A DNA stretch of 64,000 bases from Crossiella sp. SN42 (lineage in GTDB: Bacteria; Actinomycetota; Actinomycetes; Mycobacteriales; Pseudonocardiaceae). Location of the stretch: NCBI RefSeq assembly GCF_023897065.1, contig NZ_JAMHIV010000021.1:124001-188000 (forward strand). The letters are read 5' to 3'. The translations under genes were made by a program, and so were the position numbers. Within the stretch, counting starts at the first letter, position 1, and each line of letters begins with the position of its first letter. This document shows, piece after piece, positions 1 through 8,698 of the stretch. The notes beneath the pieces are model-generated. The model did no database searches and had not been told where the DNA came from. It worked only from the letters and a program-made list of their open reading frames with translations.

Positions 1-163
1 GGTCCAGGCAGGCGTGCCTGCGGCTGACCGCGTCGCTGGGCAGCGCGATGTCCCCGGCCCGGCCCACCGCGGACCGGCCGGGCGGCACCAGGAAGACGAA
101 GCGGTTCATCGCGCCCCGGGAGACCACGGTGAACCGGGGCTCGTGCGCGGCTGGATCGGCCAT
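1..163 (-). CDS. FHA-domain protein, N-terminal part (runs off the window)
   Basis: Reading leftward from an ATG at 163, with a GGGGGAGGA-type ribosome site just upstream, about 54 codons are visible before the window edge. Residues near the edge read VGRAGDIALPSDAVSRRHA, the typical start of a forkhead-associated phosphopeptide-binding domain (the Gly-Arg and Ser-Arg-His positions are present). FHA proteins bind phosphothreonine and usually work with Ser/Thr kinases or secretion systems. The rest of the gene, including any partner domains, is outside the window, so the role is open. It is divergent from the aldo/keto reductase, sharing about 170 bp of promoter region. Confidence 0.75.
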   Translation of the reverse strand, partial: MADPAAHEPRFTVVSRGAMNRFVFLVPPGRSAVGRAGDIALPSDAVSRRHACLD

Positions 164-331
164 GTGTCCTCCCCCAGAGCAAGAGGTGCACACAGGGTCC
201 GGATCTCGCTGACCAGGTCATACCGCCATCCAGGTGCGCCAACTGCCCGAAAGGGACGGCCCGGGCAAGGGTGGTCCGGTTGGCCTAGCGCGGTTAAGTT
301 GGGCAACCGACCCATCTCCCGGAGGAGCAGC

Positions 332-1357
332 GTGTCCTACCTGGCCGACTCCGCGCGTTACGACCAGCTCAGCTACCGCCGCTCCGGCCGCAGCGGCCTC
401 AAGCTGCCCGCCGTCTCGCTGGGCCTGTGGCAGAACTTCGGTGGTGACCGGCCGTACGAGACCGGGCGGGCCATCGTGCGGCGGGCCTTCGACCTCGGGG
501 TGACGCACTTCGACCTGGCCAACAACTACGGCCCGCCCTACGGCAGCGCCGAGGAGAACTTCGGCCGGATGCTGGCCGAGGACCTGCGCCCGTACCGGGA
601 CGAGCTGGTGATCTCCACGAAAGCCGGATACGACATGTGGCCTGGTCCGTACGGGGACTGGGGTTCCCGCAAGTACCTGCTGGCCTCGCTGGACCAGTCG
701 CTGGAGCGGCTCGGCCTGGACTACGTGGACATCTTCTACTCGCACCGGGCCGACCCGGAGACCCCGCTGGAAGAAACCATGGGCGCGCTGGCGACCGCGG
801 TGAACAGCGGGCGGGCGCTCTACGCCGGCATCTCCTCCTACTCCGCCGAGCGGACCGCGGCGGCGGCCGCGCTGCTGCGGGAGATGGGGGTGCCGCTGCT
901 GATCCACCAGCCGTCGTACTCGATGTTCAACCGGTGGATCGAGTCCGAACTGCTGGACGTGCTGGCAGAGGTGGGCGCGGGCTGCATCGCGTTCTCGCCG
1001 CTGGGGCAGGGCATGCTGACCGACCGCTACCTCAACGGGGTGCCCGAGGGGTCGCGGGCCAGCCGGGACGGGTCGCTGTCCACCGGGTTGCTCACCGAGG
1101 ACAACCTGGCGCGGATCAGGGCGCTCAACAAGATCGCCCGGTCCAGGGGGCAGTCGCTGGCGCAGCTGGCCATCTCCTGGACGCTGCGGGACTCGCGGGT
1201 CACCTCGGCGCTGATCGGGGCCAGCTCGGTGGCGCAGCTGGAGCAGAACCTGGCGGCGACGCGGAACCTGGACTTCAGCGCGGACGAGCTGGTGGAGATC
1301 GACAAGTACGCGGTGGACGCCGGCATCAACCTGTGGGCGGAGTCCTCGGCGAGCTGA
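332..1357 (+). CDS. Aldo/keto reductase, MgrA/YghZ (L-glyceraldehyde 3-phosphate reductase) type
   Basis: The 341-residue product is a single AKR barrel, NADPH-dependent and probably cytosolic. The catalytic tetrad is visible: Asp and Tyr in FDLANNYG (about residues 60-67), Lys in STKAGY (about 95) and His in YSHR (about 137). The long loop after the Tyr and the motif YDMWPGPYGDWGSRKYL match the YghZ/MgrA subgroup, which reduces L-glyceraldehyde 3-phosphate or related aldehydes. The GTG at 332 is chosen because GGAGGAG lies at 321-327; an open frame extends upstream to 14 but has no AKR similarity. The stop abuts the stop of the convergent ADP-ribosylglycohydrolase. The physiological substrate is not shown by context. 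Confidence 0.88.
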   Translation: MSYLADSARYDQLSYRRSGRSGLKLPAVSLGLWQNFGGDRPYETGRAIVRRAFDLGVTHFDLANNYGPPYGSAEENFGRMLAEDLRPYRDELVISTKAGYDMWPGPYGDWGSRKYLLASLDQSLERLGLDYVDIFYSHRADPETPLEETMGALATAVNSGRALYAGISSYSAERTAAAAALLREMGVPLLIHQPSYSMFNRWIESELLDVLAEVGAGCIAFSPLGQGMLTDRYLNGVPEGSRASRDGSLSTGLLTEDNLARIRALNKIARSRGQSLAQLAISWTLRDSRVTSALIGASSVAQLEQNLAATRNLDFSADELVEIDKYAVDAGINLWAESSAS

Positions 1358-2449
1358 TCACTCCGGCAGCAGGTAGTGCTCCTCGTCGAAGGGCAGGCCC
1401 GCGCAGGAGGCGGCCAGGTCGCGGCCGGTCTGCTCGATCACGTCGCACAGCTCCAGCCTGCCCACCCACTCCCTGGGCAGCACCGCGGTGCCGTGCAGGG
1501 CGCCCAGGATGTTGCCGGTGATCGCGGCGGTGGAGTCGCTGTCGCCGGAGTGGTTGGCGGCCAGCCGCAGCGCGTCCGGGAACTGCTCGGCGCGGCGGTG
1601 GGTCAGCGCGGCGTAGACCCCGATGGCCAGCGCCTCCGGGCCGACCCAGCCCGCGCCCAGCCGCTCCACCGAGTTCGCCGACGGACCGCCGGCCGGCACC
1701 GGGCGGCCGAAGGCGCGGGCCTCGCGCACCCGCCTGGCCGCGGCCGAGTCGGCGGCGGCCAGTGCGGAGGCCGCCGCCAGGGCCAGGCCGGTCTCCTGGT
1801 CGTCGCGCAGCGCGCGGCCGGTGGCCTGGTCCACCGCATCCCCCAACGGGCGTTGACGGACCGCTACCAGGTGCACGATCAGGGCGAGGGCTCCGGCCGG
1901 GGCCCAGCCTGCGGGGTGACCGTGGGTGAGGGCGGCGAACTCGCAGCCCAGGGTGTAGGCGGTCTGCGGGGTGGGCGCGAAACCGGCCGGCGCGGCCCTG
2001 GCCACGCCGCCGCAGCCGCGGGAGTCGCTGGTGGTGTTGGGCAGGGTGGCCGACTGGAGCACCCGTAAGCAGGTCACCCCCGGCGCGCGGCTGGCGTACA
2101 TCCGCTTGTCCGCGAGCAGGCCGCGGGCCAGCGGGGCCGGGCCGTCCAGCTGCTGGGTGGTCAGCCAGCGGCGCAGGCTCTGCCACACCGTCTCGGTCGG
2201 CCCCCACACGCCCCGGTGCTTACCGCGCACCCAGGCGTGCAGGTAGCCCTCGGCGGTGAACAGGGACAGCTGGGTGTCGTCGGTGATCAGCGCCGGGCGC
2301 GGCGGGTCGGTGATGCCGGCTGGCCCGAACTCGCGGCGGATCTCCGGCCTGGCCAGGAACTCCACCGGGGCGCCCAGGGCGTCGCCGACCGCGCCGCCGA
2401 GCAGGCAGCCCGCGCCCCGGTCCAGGAGCGCCGTCGGATCTGCGGGCAC
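1358..2449 (-). CDS. ADP-ribosylglycohydrolase (DraG/ARH family)
   Basis: The 363-residue product has the family's metal-binding landmarks: GDALGAPVEF near residues 20-30, TDDTQLS near 55 and GDSDSTAAITGN near 300. These supply the Asp/Thr ligands of the binuclear magnesium site in DraG and ARH enzymes, which remove ADP-ribose from proteins or other acceptors. The length is usual for the family. The start is a GTG at 2449 with GGAGG about 5 bases upstream. It is divergent from the AfsR-type regulator (140 bp between starts) and ends base to base with the aldo/keto reductase. No ADP-ribosyltransferase partner is in the window, so it is likely a housekeeping or stand-alone hydrolase. Confidence 0.88.
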   Translation of the reverse strand: MPADPTALLDRGAGCLLGGAVGDALGAPVEFLARPEIRREFGPAGITDPPRPALITDDTQLSLFTAEGYLHAWVRGKHRGVWGPTETVWQSLRRWLTTQQLDGPAPLARGLLADKRMYASRAPGVTCLRVLQSATLPNTTSDSRGCGGVARAAPAGFAPTPQTAYTLGCEFAALTHGHPAGWAPAGALALIVHLVAVRQRPLGDAVDQATGRALRDDQETGLALAAASALAAADSAAARRVREARAFGRPVPAGGPSANSVERLGAGWVGPEALAIGVYAALTHRRAEQFPDALRLAANHSGDSDSTAAITGNILGALHGTAVLPREWVGRLELCDVIEQTGRDLAASCAGLPFDEEHYLLPE

Positions 2450-2590
2450 TTCGCCTCCGGCGTCCTCGGGTGGATGTCTCTGGTGAATCTCTCTGTGCAG
2501 ACCCTAACGAGCGATCCCCCGTCCGGGTCGTCCGTACTACTACGGAATGGCGTACCGCGACTTACCCAGGGGACGCCGAAAGGTCGTAAC

Positions 2591-5413
2591 GTGCCCACCG
2601 TGCGGCGCGAAGACAAGGTGGCGGAGACCTGCTCGTCAGGGCCGACGACCCAGCGCGTCGAATTCCGTCTGCTGGGGCCGGTGGAGCTCGTCCTGGACGG
2701 GGAACCGGTTCCGGTGGGTGGCTCCGGCGTGCGCTGCCTGCTCGCGGCGCTGGTGGCGGAACCGGGACAGGTGGTCAGCGCGGAACGAATCACCGAGGTG
2801 CTGTGGGACGGACGGCCCCCGGCGACCGCGCGCACCATCGTGCAGGGCTACGTCTCCCGGCTCCGCAAGCTTTTCACCGAGCTGGCGCTGCCTGTGTCCT
2901 TGGACACGCGGGCGCCCGGCTACCTGCTCCGGATGGACCCGGACCTGGTCGACGCGCACCGGGCGCGCGGCCTGGCCGCAGCCGCCCGGGACCTGCCGCC
3001 CGGCCCGCGCGCCGAGCTGCTCGGCCAGGTGCTCGACCTGTGGCGGGACGAGCCGCTGGCCGGTCTCGGCTCGCCGGTGCTGGCCAGGGAGCTGGCCCCG
3101 GAGCTGGTGGAGCTGCGGCTGACCGTGACCGAGGAGCACCTCGGCGCCCAGCTGGCCATGGGCAGGCACGAGGAGACCCTGCCGCGGATCCTCCAGCTGC
3201 ACGCCGACGAGCCGTTCCGGGAGCGGCTGGCCGAGTACGCGGTGCTCGCGCTCTACCGCTGCGGCCGCCGCACCGAGGCCCTGCGCGCCTACACCGGCTA
3301 CCAGCAGCGGATCGCCGCGAAGCTCGGCCTCGATCCCCGGCCCGAGCTGCGCGAACTGGCCGAGCGGGTGCGCACCGACGATCCGGCGCTGTGCGTGCAG
3401 CAGGCCGAGACCGCCACCGTCCCGCCCGCGCCCACCGAACTGCCCGCGCCCGCGTACGGGTTCACCGGCCGGGCCGCCGAGCAGACCTGGCTGGACGAGC
3501 TGGTGACCAGGGCCGAGCAGGCCGGGGAGTCCGCGGTCGGCGTGCTGGCCGGCGCCGGCGGCATCGGCAAGACCGCGCTCGCGCTGACCTGGGCCCGCCG
3601 GACCGCGAGCCGGTTCCGGGACGGGGTGCTCTTCGGCGCGCTGCGCGGCTTCGACCCCGAGCACCCGCCCGCCGAGACCGCCGAGCTGCTCCGGCAGTTC
3701 CTGCTGGAGCTGGGCCTGGCCCCCGGCGCGGTGCCGGTGCCCTTCGACGAACGCCTGGCGCTGTACCGCTCGATGCTGGCCGGGCGGCGGGTGCTGGTCC
3801 TGCTGGACGACGCCCGCGACTCCGAGCAGGTCCGCCCGCTGCTGCCGCCCGGCGGCGGCTCGCTGGCCCTGATCACCAGCAGGCGGCGGCTGGACGGCCT
3901 GGTGGTCAGCCACGGCGCGGGCATCCACACCCTGGGCACGCTGCCCCGCGCCGAGGGCGTCGCGCTGCTGGGGCGTGCGGGCCAGGCCGACCCGGCGGTG
4001 CTGGACGAGCTGGCCGCGCTGTGCGGGGACCTGCCGCTGGCGCTGCGGGTGGTCGCCGCCCGGCTGGCCGCCGCGGGCGACCCCGCCAAGCTGGCCGCCG
4101 AGCTGCGCGACGAGCAGCACCGGCTGGCCGGGCTGGAGGAGGAGGGCTCCTCGGTGCGCGGCGCCTTCGACATCTCCTACCGGGACCTCGCGCCGGAACC
4201 GGCCGCGGTGTTCCGCCTGCTCGGCCTGCACCCCGGCCCGGTGCTCACCCCCGACCTGGTGGCCGCGCTGGCCGGCACCACCCCGGCCGCGGCCCGGCGG
4301 GCGCTGCGCGCGCTCACCGCCGCGCACCTGCTGACCGAGTGGCGGCGGGACCGCTTCGCCCTGCACGACCTCATCCGGCTGCACGCCCGCGAGCTGGCCC
4401 GCACCGAGCTCAGCGAGGCCACCCGGCGAGCGGCCCAGCGGCGGCTCATCCACCACTACTGGCGCTGGTGCGCGCACGCCGCGGTGAAGTTCAGCCCGGC
4501 CACCCACGGTTTTGGCCTGCCGCCCGGCGAGGCGGCCGACCCGGTGCCGGACTGGGGCGCGGAGGAGGCGCTGCGCTGGTTCGAGGCGGAACGGGCCAAC
4601 GCGGTCGCGGTCATCCGGCTGGCCAAGGAAGAGGGCTTCCCCCGGGAGACCTGGCTGCTGGCCAGGCCGGTGTCGATGTACCTGGCGATGCGCGACCGGG
4701 TGGAGGACTGGATCAGCGTGAACGAGCTCGGCCTGGCCGCGGCCACCGCCGCCGGTGAGGGCGCTGGCGTGGCCATGATGCTCAACGGGCTCGGCGCGGC
4801 CTCGCACCGGCTGGGCCGCGAGGAGGAGTCCCTGCGCTACTACCAGGAGTCGCTGGCCGCGGCCACCGAGGCCGGTGACCGGCAGGCCGCCGCCCGCGCC
4901 GCCACCAACGTGGCTGGCGCGCTGGCCTGGCTGCGCCGCACCGAACAGGCCGAGGCGGCCGCCGCGGAGGCGATCCGGCGCAACCAGGAGATCGGCGACC
5001 GGCACTCCGAGTCCGCGATCAACAACACCCTCGGCGTGCTGGCCCTGGACTCCGGCAGGCCGGAGCGGGCCGAGGCCTACTTCCAGCGGGCGGTGGCCAT
5101 CGACGAGGAGATCGGCGACGACGGCTTCCGGGCCACCGCGCTGAACAACCTGGGCCGGGCGAGGCTGGCCCGCGGCGAGATCGACGGCGCGGCCGCGGCC
5201 AACCGGCAGGCCCTCGCACTGGCCATCAGCCACGGCATGAACCGGCAGGAGGCCTTCGCCAGGCGCGGACTCGGCGACGTCGCCTTCGCCACCGGGGACA
5301 TCCTGGCCGCGGCCACCCAGTGGCGGCGGGCGCTGGAGATCCTGGCCGCCTTCGACCGTGGTGAGGCCGAGACCGTGCGCACCAGGCTGGCCACCCTGGA
5401 GGCCGGCCGGTGA
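2591..5413 (+). CDS. AfsR/SARP-family transcriptional regulator (BTAD, NB-ARC, TPR), first of a tandem pair
   Basis: The 940-residue protein begins with an OmpR-type winged helix (about residues 22-95, FRLLGPVELVLDGEPV onward), then a bacterial transcriptional activation domain (about 100-245), an NB-ARC ATPase with Walker A GAGGIGKTAL near 320 and Walker B VLVLLDDA near 400, and TPR repeats over the last 250 residues. AfsR-like proteins activate secondary metabolism or development genes, with activity set by nucleotide binding and often phosphorylation. The GTG at 2591 has AAAGG 7 bases upstream; a GTG at 2618 is possible, and the open frame back to 2216 lacks homology. Its stop overlaps the start of the next regulator (GTGA), so the two are co-translated. 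No biosynthetic cluster is adjacent. Confidence 0.88.
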   Translation: MPTVRREDKVAETCSSGPTTQRVEFRLLGPVELVLDGEPVPVGGSGVRCLLAALVAEPGQVVSAERITEVLWDGRPPATARTIVQGYVSRLRKLFTELALPVSLDTRAPGYLLRMDPDLVDAHRARGLAAAARDLPPGPRAELLGQVLDLWRDEPLAGLGSPVLARELAPELVELRLTVTEEHLGAQLAMGRHEETLPRILQLHADEPFRERLAEYAVLALYRCGRRTEALRAYTGYQQRIAAKLGLDPRPELRELAERVRTDDPALCVQQAETATVPPAPTELPAPAYGFTGRAAEQTWLDELVTRAEQAGESAVGVLAGAGGIGKTALALTWARRTASRFRDGVLFGALRGFDPEHPPAETAELLRQFLLELGLAPGAVPVPFDERLALYRSMLAGRRVLVLLDDARDSEQVRPLLPPGGGSLALITSRRRLDGLVVSHGAGIHTLGTLPRAEGVALLGRAGQADPAVLDELAALCGDLPLALRVVAARLAAAGDPAKLAAELRDEQHRLAGLEEEGSSVRGAFDISYRDLAPEPAAVFRLLGLHPGPVLTPDLVAALAGTTPAAARRALRALTAAHLLTEWRRDRFALHDLIRLHARELARTELSEATRRAAQRRLIHHYWRWCAHAAVKFSPATHGFGLPPGEAADPVPDWGAEEALRWFEAERANAVAVIRLAKEEGFPRETWLLARPVSMYLAMRDRVEDWISVNELGLAAATAAGEGAGVAMMLNGLGAASHRLGREEESLRYYQESLAAATEAGDRQAAARAATNVAGALAWLRRTEQAEAAAAEAIRRNQEIGDRHSESAINNTLGVLALDSGRPERAEAYFQRAVAIDEEIGDDGFRATALNNLGRARLARGEIDGAAAANRQALALAISHGMNRQEAFARRGLGDVAFATGDILAAATQWRRALEILAAFDRGEAETVRTRLATLEAGR

Positions 5414-8217
5414 ACCAGGAGACGTTGCCGCCCTTGGAGTTCCGCGTGCTCGGCCCGGTCGAGCTGGTGGTCGGCGGCACCCCGCTGGCGATGGGCAGGG
5501 CGGGCGCGCGCTGCCTGCTGGCGCTGCTCGCGCTGGAGGTCAACCAGGTCGTCGGGCACGACCGGATCCAGGCCACGCTGTGGGAGGACGAGCCGCCGCC
5601 GACCGCGCGCACCGTGGTGCACGGGCACGTCTCCCGGCTGCGCAGGGTGCTCACCGAGGCCGACCCCGGCGGCTCGGTCACCCTGATCACGCACGCCTCC
5701 GGCTACCTGCTGCGCGCCGACCCCCGGCTGGTCGACTTGCACCGGGCCAGGGCGCTGCTCAGCGCCGCCCGCGGCGAGCCGGCCGCGCGCAGGCGGGAGC
5801 TGCTCAGCGAGGCGGTCAAGCTCTGGCGCGGCCCGGTGCTCAGCGATGTGCCCTCCTCCCAGGTGCTGCGCGATGTCGCGCCCGAGCTGGAGGAGCTGCG
5901 GCTGGTCGCGGTGGAGGAGTGGATCCAGGCCGAGCTGGACCTCGGCCGGCACGGCGAGGTGGTCGTGGAGCTCCAGCGGCTGGTCGCCGAGCAGCCGTTC
6001 CGGGAGCGGCTGGTCGGGCAGCTGGTGCTGGCGCTCTACCGCAGCGGGCGGCGGGCCGACGCGCTCGGCGCCTACCAGTCCTTCCGGGTCCGGCTGGTGG
6101 ACGAGCTGGGCATCGACCCCGGCCCCACCCTGCAGGAGCTGCACCGCCAGGTGCTCACCGACGAGCTCGCGCCCGACCCGGCCGCCCAGCGCCCGGTCTC
6201 GCCGCCCTCGGCGCTGCCCAGCGTGCCGGTGCAGCTGCCGCCCGCGCCCGCCGGGTTCACCGGCCGCAACGCCGAGCTGGCCTGGCTGAACCGGCTGGTC
6301 GGCATGGCCGACGGCCCGCGGATCGCGGTGCTGGCCGGCACCGCCGGGGTGGGCAAGAGCGCGCTCGCGCTGACCTGGGCGCAGCGGGCCGCCGCCGAGT
6401 TCCCGGACGGCCAGCTCTACGCCTCGCTGCGCGGGTTCGACCCCGAGCACGCGCCAGTGGACCCGGCCGAGGTGCTGCGGCACTTCCTGGTCGCCCTCGG
6501 CGTGCGGCCGGAGTCGGTGCCCGCGGAGTTCGACGAGCGGCTGGCGCTCTACCGCTCCACCATCGCCGGGCGGCGGATGCTGGTGCTGCTCGACGACGCG
6601 CACGACTCCGACCAGGTGCGCCCGCTGCTACCCACCAGCGGCGCGTTCACCGTGGTGACCAGCAGGCGGCGGCTGGACGGGCTGGTGGTGACCAACGGGG
6701 CCAGGGTGCTGCCGCTGGACACGCTGTCCATGGCCGACACCGTGCAGCTGATCAACCGGGTGGCCGGCGAGCGGCACTCCGAGCACGACCTGGCCCAGGT
6801 GCGGCGGCTGGCCGAGCTGTGCGGCAACCTGCCGCTGGCGCTGCGGATCGCCGCCGCCCGGCTCGCGGTCAACCCCGAACGCGAGGTCGGCGACCTGGTG
6901 GAGGAGCTGGCCGACGAGCACGAGCGGCTGGCCGCGCTGGACGTGGAGGAGACCGACACCTCGGTGCGCGGCGCCTTCGACCTGTCCTACCGCGACCTGC
7001 CGCCCCCGCACGCCAGCGTGTTCCGGCTGCTCGGCGGGCACCCCGGCCGGGACGTCTCGCCGTACCTGATGGCCACCATGGCCGAGGTCGGGGTGGCCCA
7101 GGCCCGGCGCTCGCTGCGCGCGCTGGCCGCCGCGCACCTGGTGATCGAACACGAGGTCGACCGGTTCTCCATGCACGACCTGATGCGGCTGTACGCCAGG
7201 GCGTTGTTCCGCAACGAGACCGAGGAGAAGGAGCGGGACAGCGCGCTGCGCGGCCTGCTCGACTACTACCTGGTGGTGGCCGACCGCGCGCGCAGGCTGA
7301 TGCGGCCCATCCTGGACGACCTGCGCCCCGGCCTGACCCGCCCGCACGTGCGGCAGCCGACCCTCAACGACCGGCAGCAGGCGCTGGCCTTCTTCGACGC
7401 CGAATGGGCCAACCTGACCTCGGTGGTGGTGCTCGCCGAGGAGTCCGGCCAGCACGAGGCCGCCTGGCAGCTGCCCACCATGCTCAACCCGTACCTGGAC
7501 GCGCGGTTCCCCTGGGAGGACGCGGTCAAGGTCAACCTGATCGGCCTGGAAGCGGCCAGGCTGCTGGGCAACCGGTGGGGCGAGGTGCGCATCCACACCG
7601 CGCTGGGCATGATCCACGGCAGGCGCGGGCTGCCCGAGCTGTCCCTGCACCACGACTCCACCGCCTACCGGATCGCCGAGGAGATCGGCGACCTGGCCTC
7701 GCTGGCGCTGCTGTCCAGCAACATGACCCAGTACCTGTACGAGACCGGCCGCAAGGACGAGGCGGTCGAGTCCTGCCGCCGGGCGATCGAGCTGAGCAGG
7801 CGGATCGGCAACTTCTTCGTGCTGCCCATCGCGCTGACCAACATGGCCGAGATCGCCATCCGGCACCGCGACCACGAACAGGCCCTGGTGCACCTGCGCG
7901 AAGCCCTCGACATCTACCGCGACTCCAACAACAACGACCGGATGGCCATCGTGCTCGGCGGCATGGGCGACGTCAGCCGGGACCTCGGCCGCCTGGACGA
8001 GGCCGAGCGGTACTACCGGGACGCGGTGGCCGCGGCCGAGGCCGCCGGTTCCAAACCGCAGGAAGCCCGGATGCTGATGGAGTTCGGCGAGGTGCTCGTC
8101 TCCCGCGGGGACCCCAGCGGGGCCAGGGTGGTCTGGCAACGCTCGCTGGAGCTCTACGAGGTGCTGCGACTGCCCGAGCTGGAGGTGCTGCGGGACCGGC
8201 TGGCCCAGCTCGGCTGA
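5410..8217 (+). CDS. AfsR/SARP-family transcriptional regulator, second of the tandem pair
   Basis: The 935-residue protein has the same architecture as its upstream neighbour: winged helix (FRVLGPVELVVGGTPL at the start), BTAD, NB-ARC with Walker A GTAGVGKSAL near residue 310 and VLVLLDDA near 390, and C-terminal TPRs. The two proteins align closely along their whole length, including GFDPEHAP, DERLALYRS and RRRLDGLVV, so they arose by tandem duplication. The GTG start lies inside the upstream stop (GTGA, 4-base overlap), implying translational coupling and perhaps hetero-oligomer formation. Transcription probably ends at the strong hairpin at 8437-8485. The target genes are not identifiable here. 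Confidence 0.88.
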   Translation: MNQETLPPLEFRVLGPVELVVGGTPLAMGRAGARCLLALLALEVNQVVGHDRIQATLWEDEPPPTARTVVHGHVSRLRRVLTEADPGGSVTLITHASGYLLRADPRLVDLHRARALLSAARGEPAARRRELLSEAVKLWRGPVLSDVPSSQVLRDVAPELEELRLVAVEEWIQAELDLGRHGEVVVELQRLVAEQPFRERLVGQLVLALYRSGRRADALGAYQSFRVRLVDELGIDPGPTLQELHRQVLTDELAPDPAAQRPVSPPSALPSVPVQLPPAPAGFTGRNAELAWLNRLVGMADGPRIAVLAGTAGVGKSALALTWAQRAAAEFPDGQLYASLRGFDPEHAPVDPAEVLRHFLVALGVRPESVPAEFDERLALYRSTIAGRRMLVLLDDAHDSDQVRPLLPTSGAFTVVTSRRRLDGLVVTNGARVLPLDTLSMADTVQLINRVAGERHSEHDLAQVRRLAELCGNLPLALRIAAARLAVNPEREVGDLVEELADEHERLAALDVEETDTSVRGAFDLSYRDLPPPHASVFRLLGGHPGRDVSPYLMATMAEVGVAQARRSLRALAAAHLVIEHEVDRFSMHDLMRLYARALFRNETEEKERDSALRGLLDYYLVVADRARRLMRPILDDLRPGLTRPHVRQPTLNDRQQALAFFDAEWANLTSVVVLAEESGQHEAAWQLPTMLNPYLDARFPWEDAVKVNLIGLEAARLLGNRWGEVRIHTALGMIHGRRGLPELSLHHDSTAYRIAEEIGDLASLALLSSNMTQYLYETGRKDEAVESCRRAIELSRRIGNFFVLPIALTNMAEIAIRHRDHEQALVHLREALDIYRDSNNNDRMAIVLGGMGDVSRDLGRLDEAERYYRDAVAAAEAAGSKPQEARMLMEFGEVLVSRGDPSGARVVWQRSLELYEVLRLPELEVLRDRLAQLG

Positions 8218-8436
8218 GGTGTTTTGTGGCCAATGCTGGGAAAACGCTGGTACGCGGCCGTCTCAGACGGCACACTGGAGGCTGCCCGCCAAGCCCCGCT
8301 GATCTCGTTTAGTTCGCGGTTAGGCTCCGTCAAGCGGGCCGTGGAATTCTCTGTGCTGTCGGTGGTTGGTTCGCGCTGCACCAGCGACATGGCGGCACTG
8401 GGGGAGCCTTCTGGGGGAGGTTCGTCGCCCACTTGG

Positions 8437-8485
8437 TCACACCCGGCATCCGCGTCCCCGGATGCCGGGTGTGATTGGTTTTTGG
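8437..8485 (+). terminator. Rho-independent terminator of the AfsR-pair operon
   Basis: A perfect 16 bp stem (TCACACCCGGCATCCG at 8437-8452 with its complement at 8459-8474) closes a 6-base loop and is followed by TTGGTTTTTGG. The stem strength and the T tract are classical. Confidence 0.85.
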
Positions 8486-8532
8486 GGCTGTCACATTGGC
8501 GTGCTCCGCACGCGGGATTTTTCGCTCTTGGA

Positions 8533-8601
8533 GTCGTGCGTTCGTGCCCTCGCCACACCCCCGAAGCAAGCTTCGGTGTGTCGAGGGCACGAACGCACGA
8601 C
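8533..8601. repeat. Long inverted repeat (20 bp perfect outer arms plus inner stem)
   Basis: The arm GTCGTGCGTTCGTGCCCTCG (8533-8552) is exactly complementary to 8582-8601. Inside, CCGAAG (8561-8566) pairs with CTTCGG (8571-8576) around a 4-base CAAG loop. TTTTTCGC shortly before the left arm and GCGAAAAA just after the right arm are also complementary. Neither strand has a T run after the stem, so it is not a simple terminator. Confidence 0.75.
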
Positions 8602-8603
8602 GC

Positions 8604-8629
8604 GAAAAAACCAAACCCACCGCTGGGTT
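8604..8629 (-). terminator. Terminator of the SGNH hydrolase gene
   Basis: On the minus strand a stem AACCCA-GCGG-TGGGTT (8614-8629) is followed by TGGTTTTTT. It lies 70 bases past the stop of the minus-strand hydrolase gene. Confidence 0.6.
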
Positions 8630-8698
8630 CAGAGCCCGGCGTGTCGCTGGCGCGCCACGCCTCTTTCGCGACAGGTCAGCCGTTTGTTGGGGTGTCGC

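Larger units (their letters stand above)
8218..8698. other. Gene-free 481 bp with stacked inverted repeats
   Basis: No convincing gene lies here; open frames crossing it have no recognisable domain and no ribosome site. It holds a 15 bp palindrome at 8257-8271 (GCCGTCTCAGACGGC), a plus-strand terminator at 8437-8485, a 69 bp inverted repeat at 8533-8601 and a minus-strand terminator at 8604-8629. Confidence 0.7.

Noticed and set aside
5358-8312. Long plus-strand open frame (984 codons) overlapping the second AfsR gene
   Set aside because: It is an Ala/Arg/Gly-rich shadow frame without any domain; the overlapping frame is a clear AfsR-type protein.
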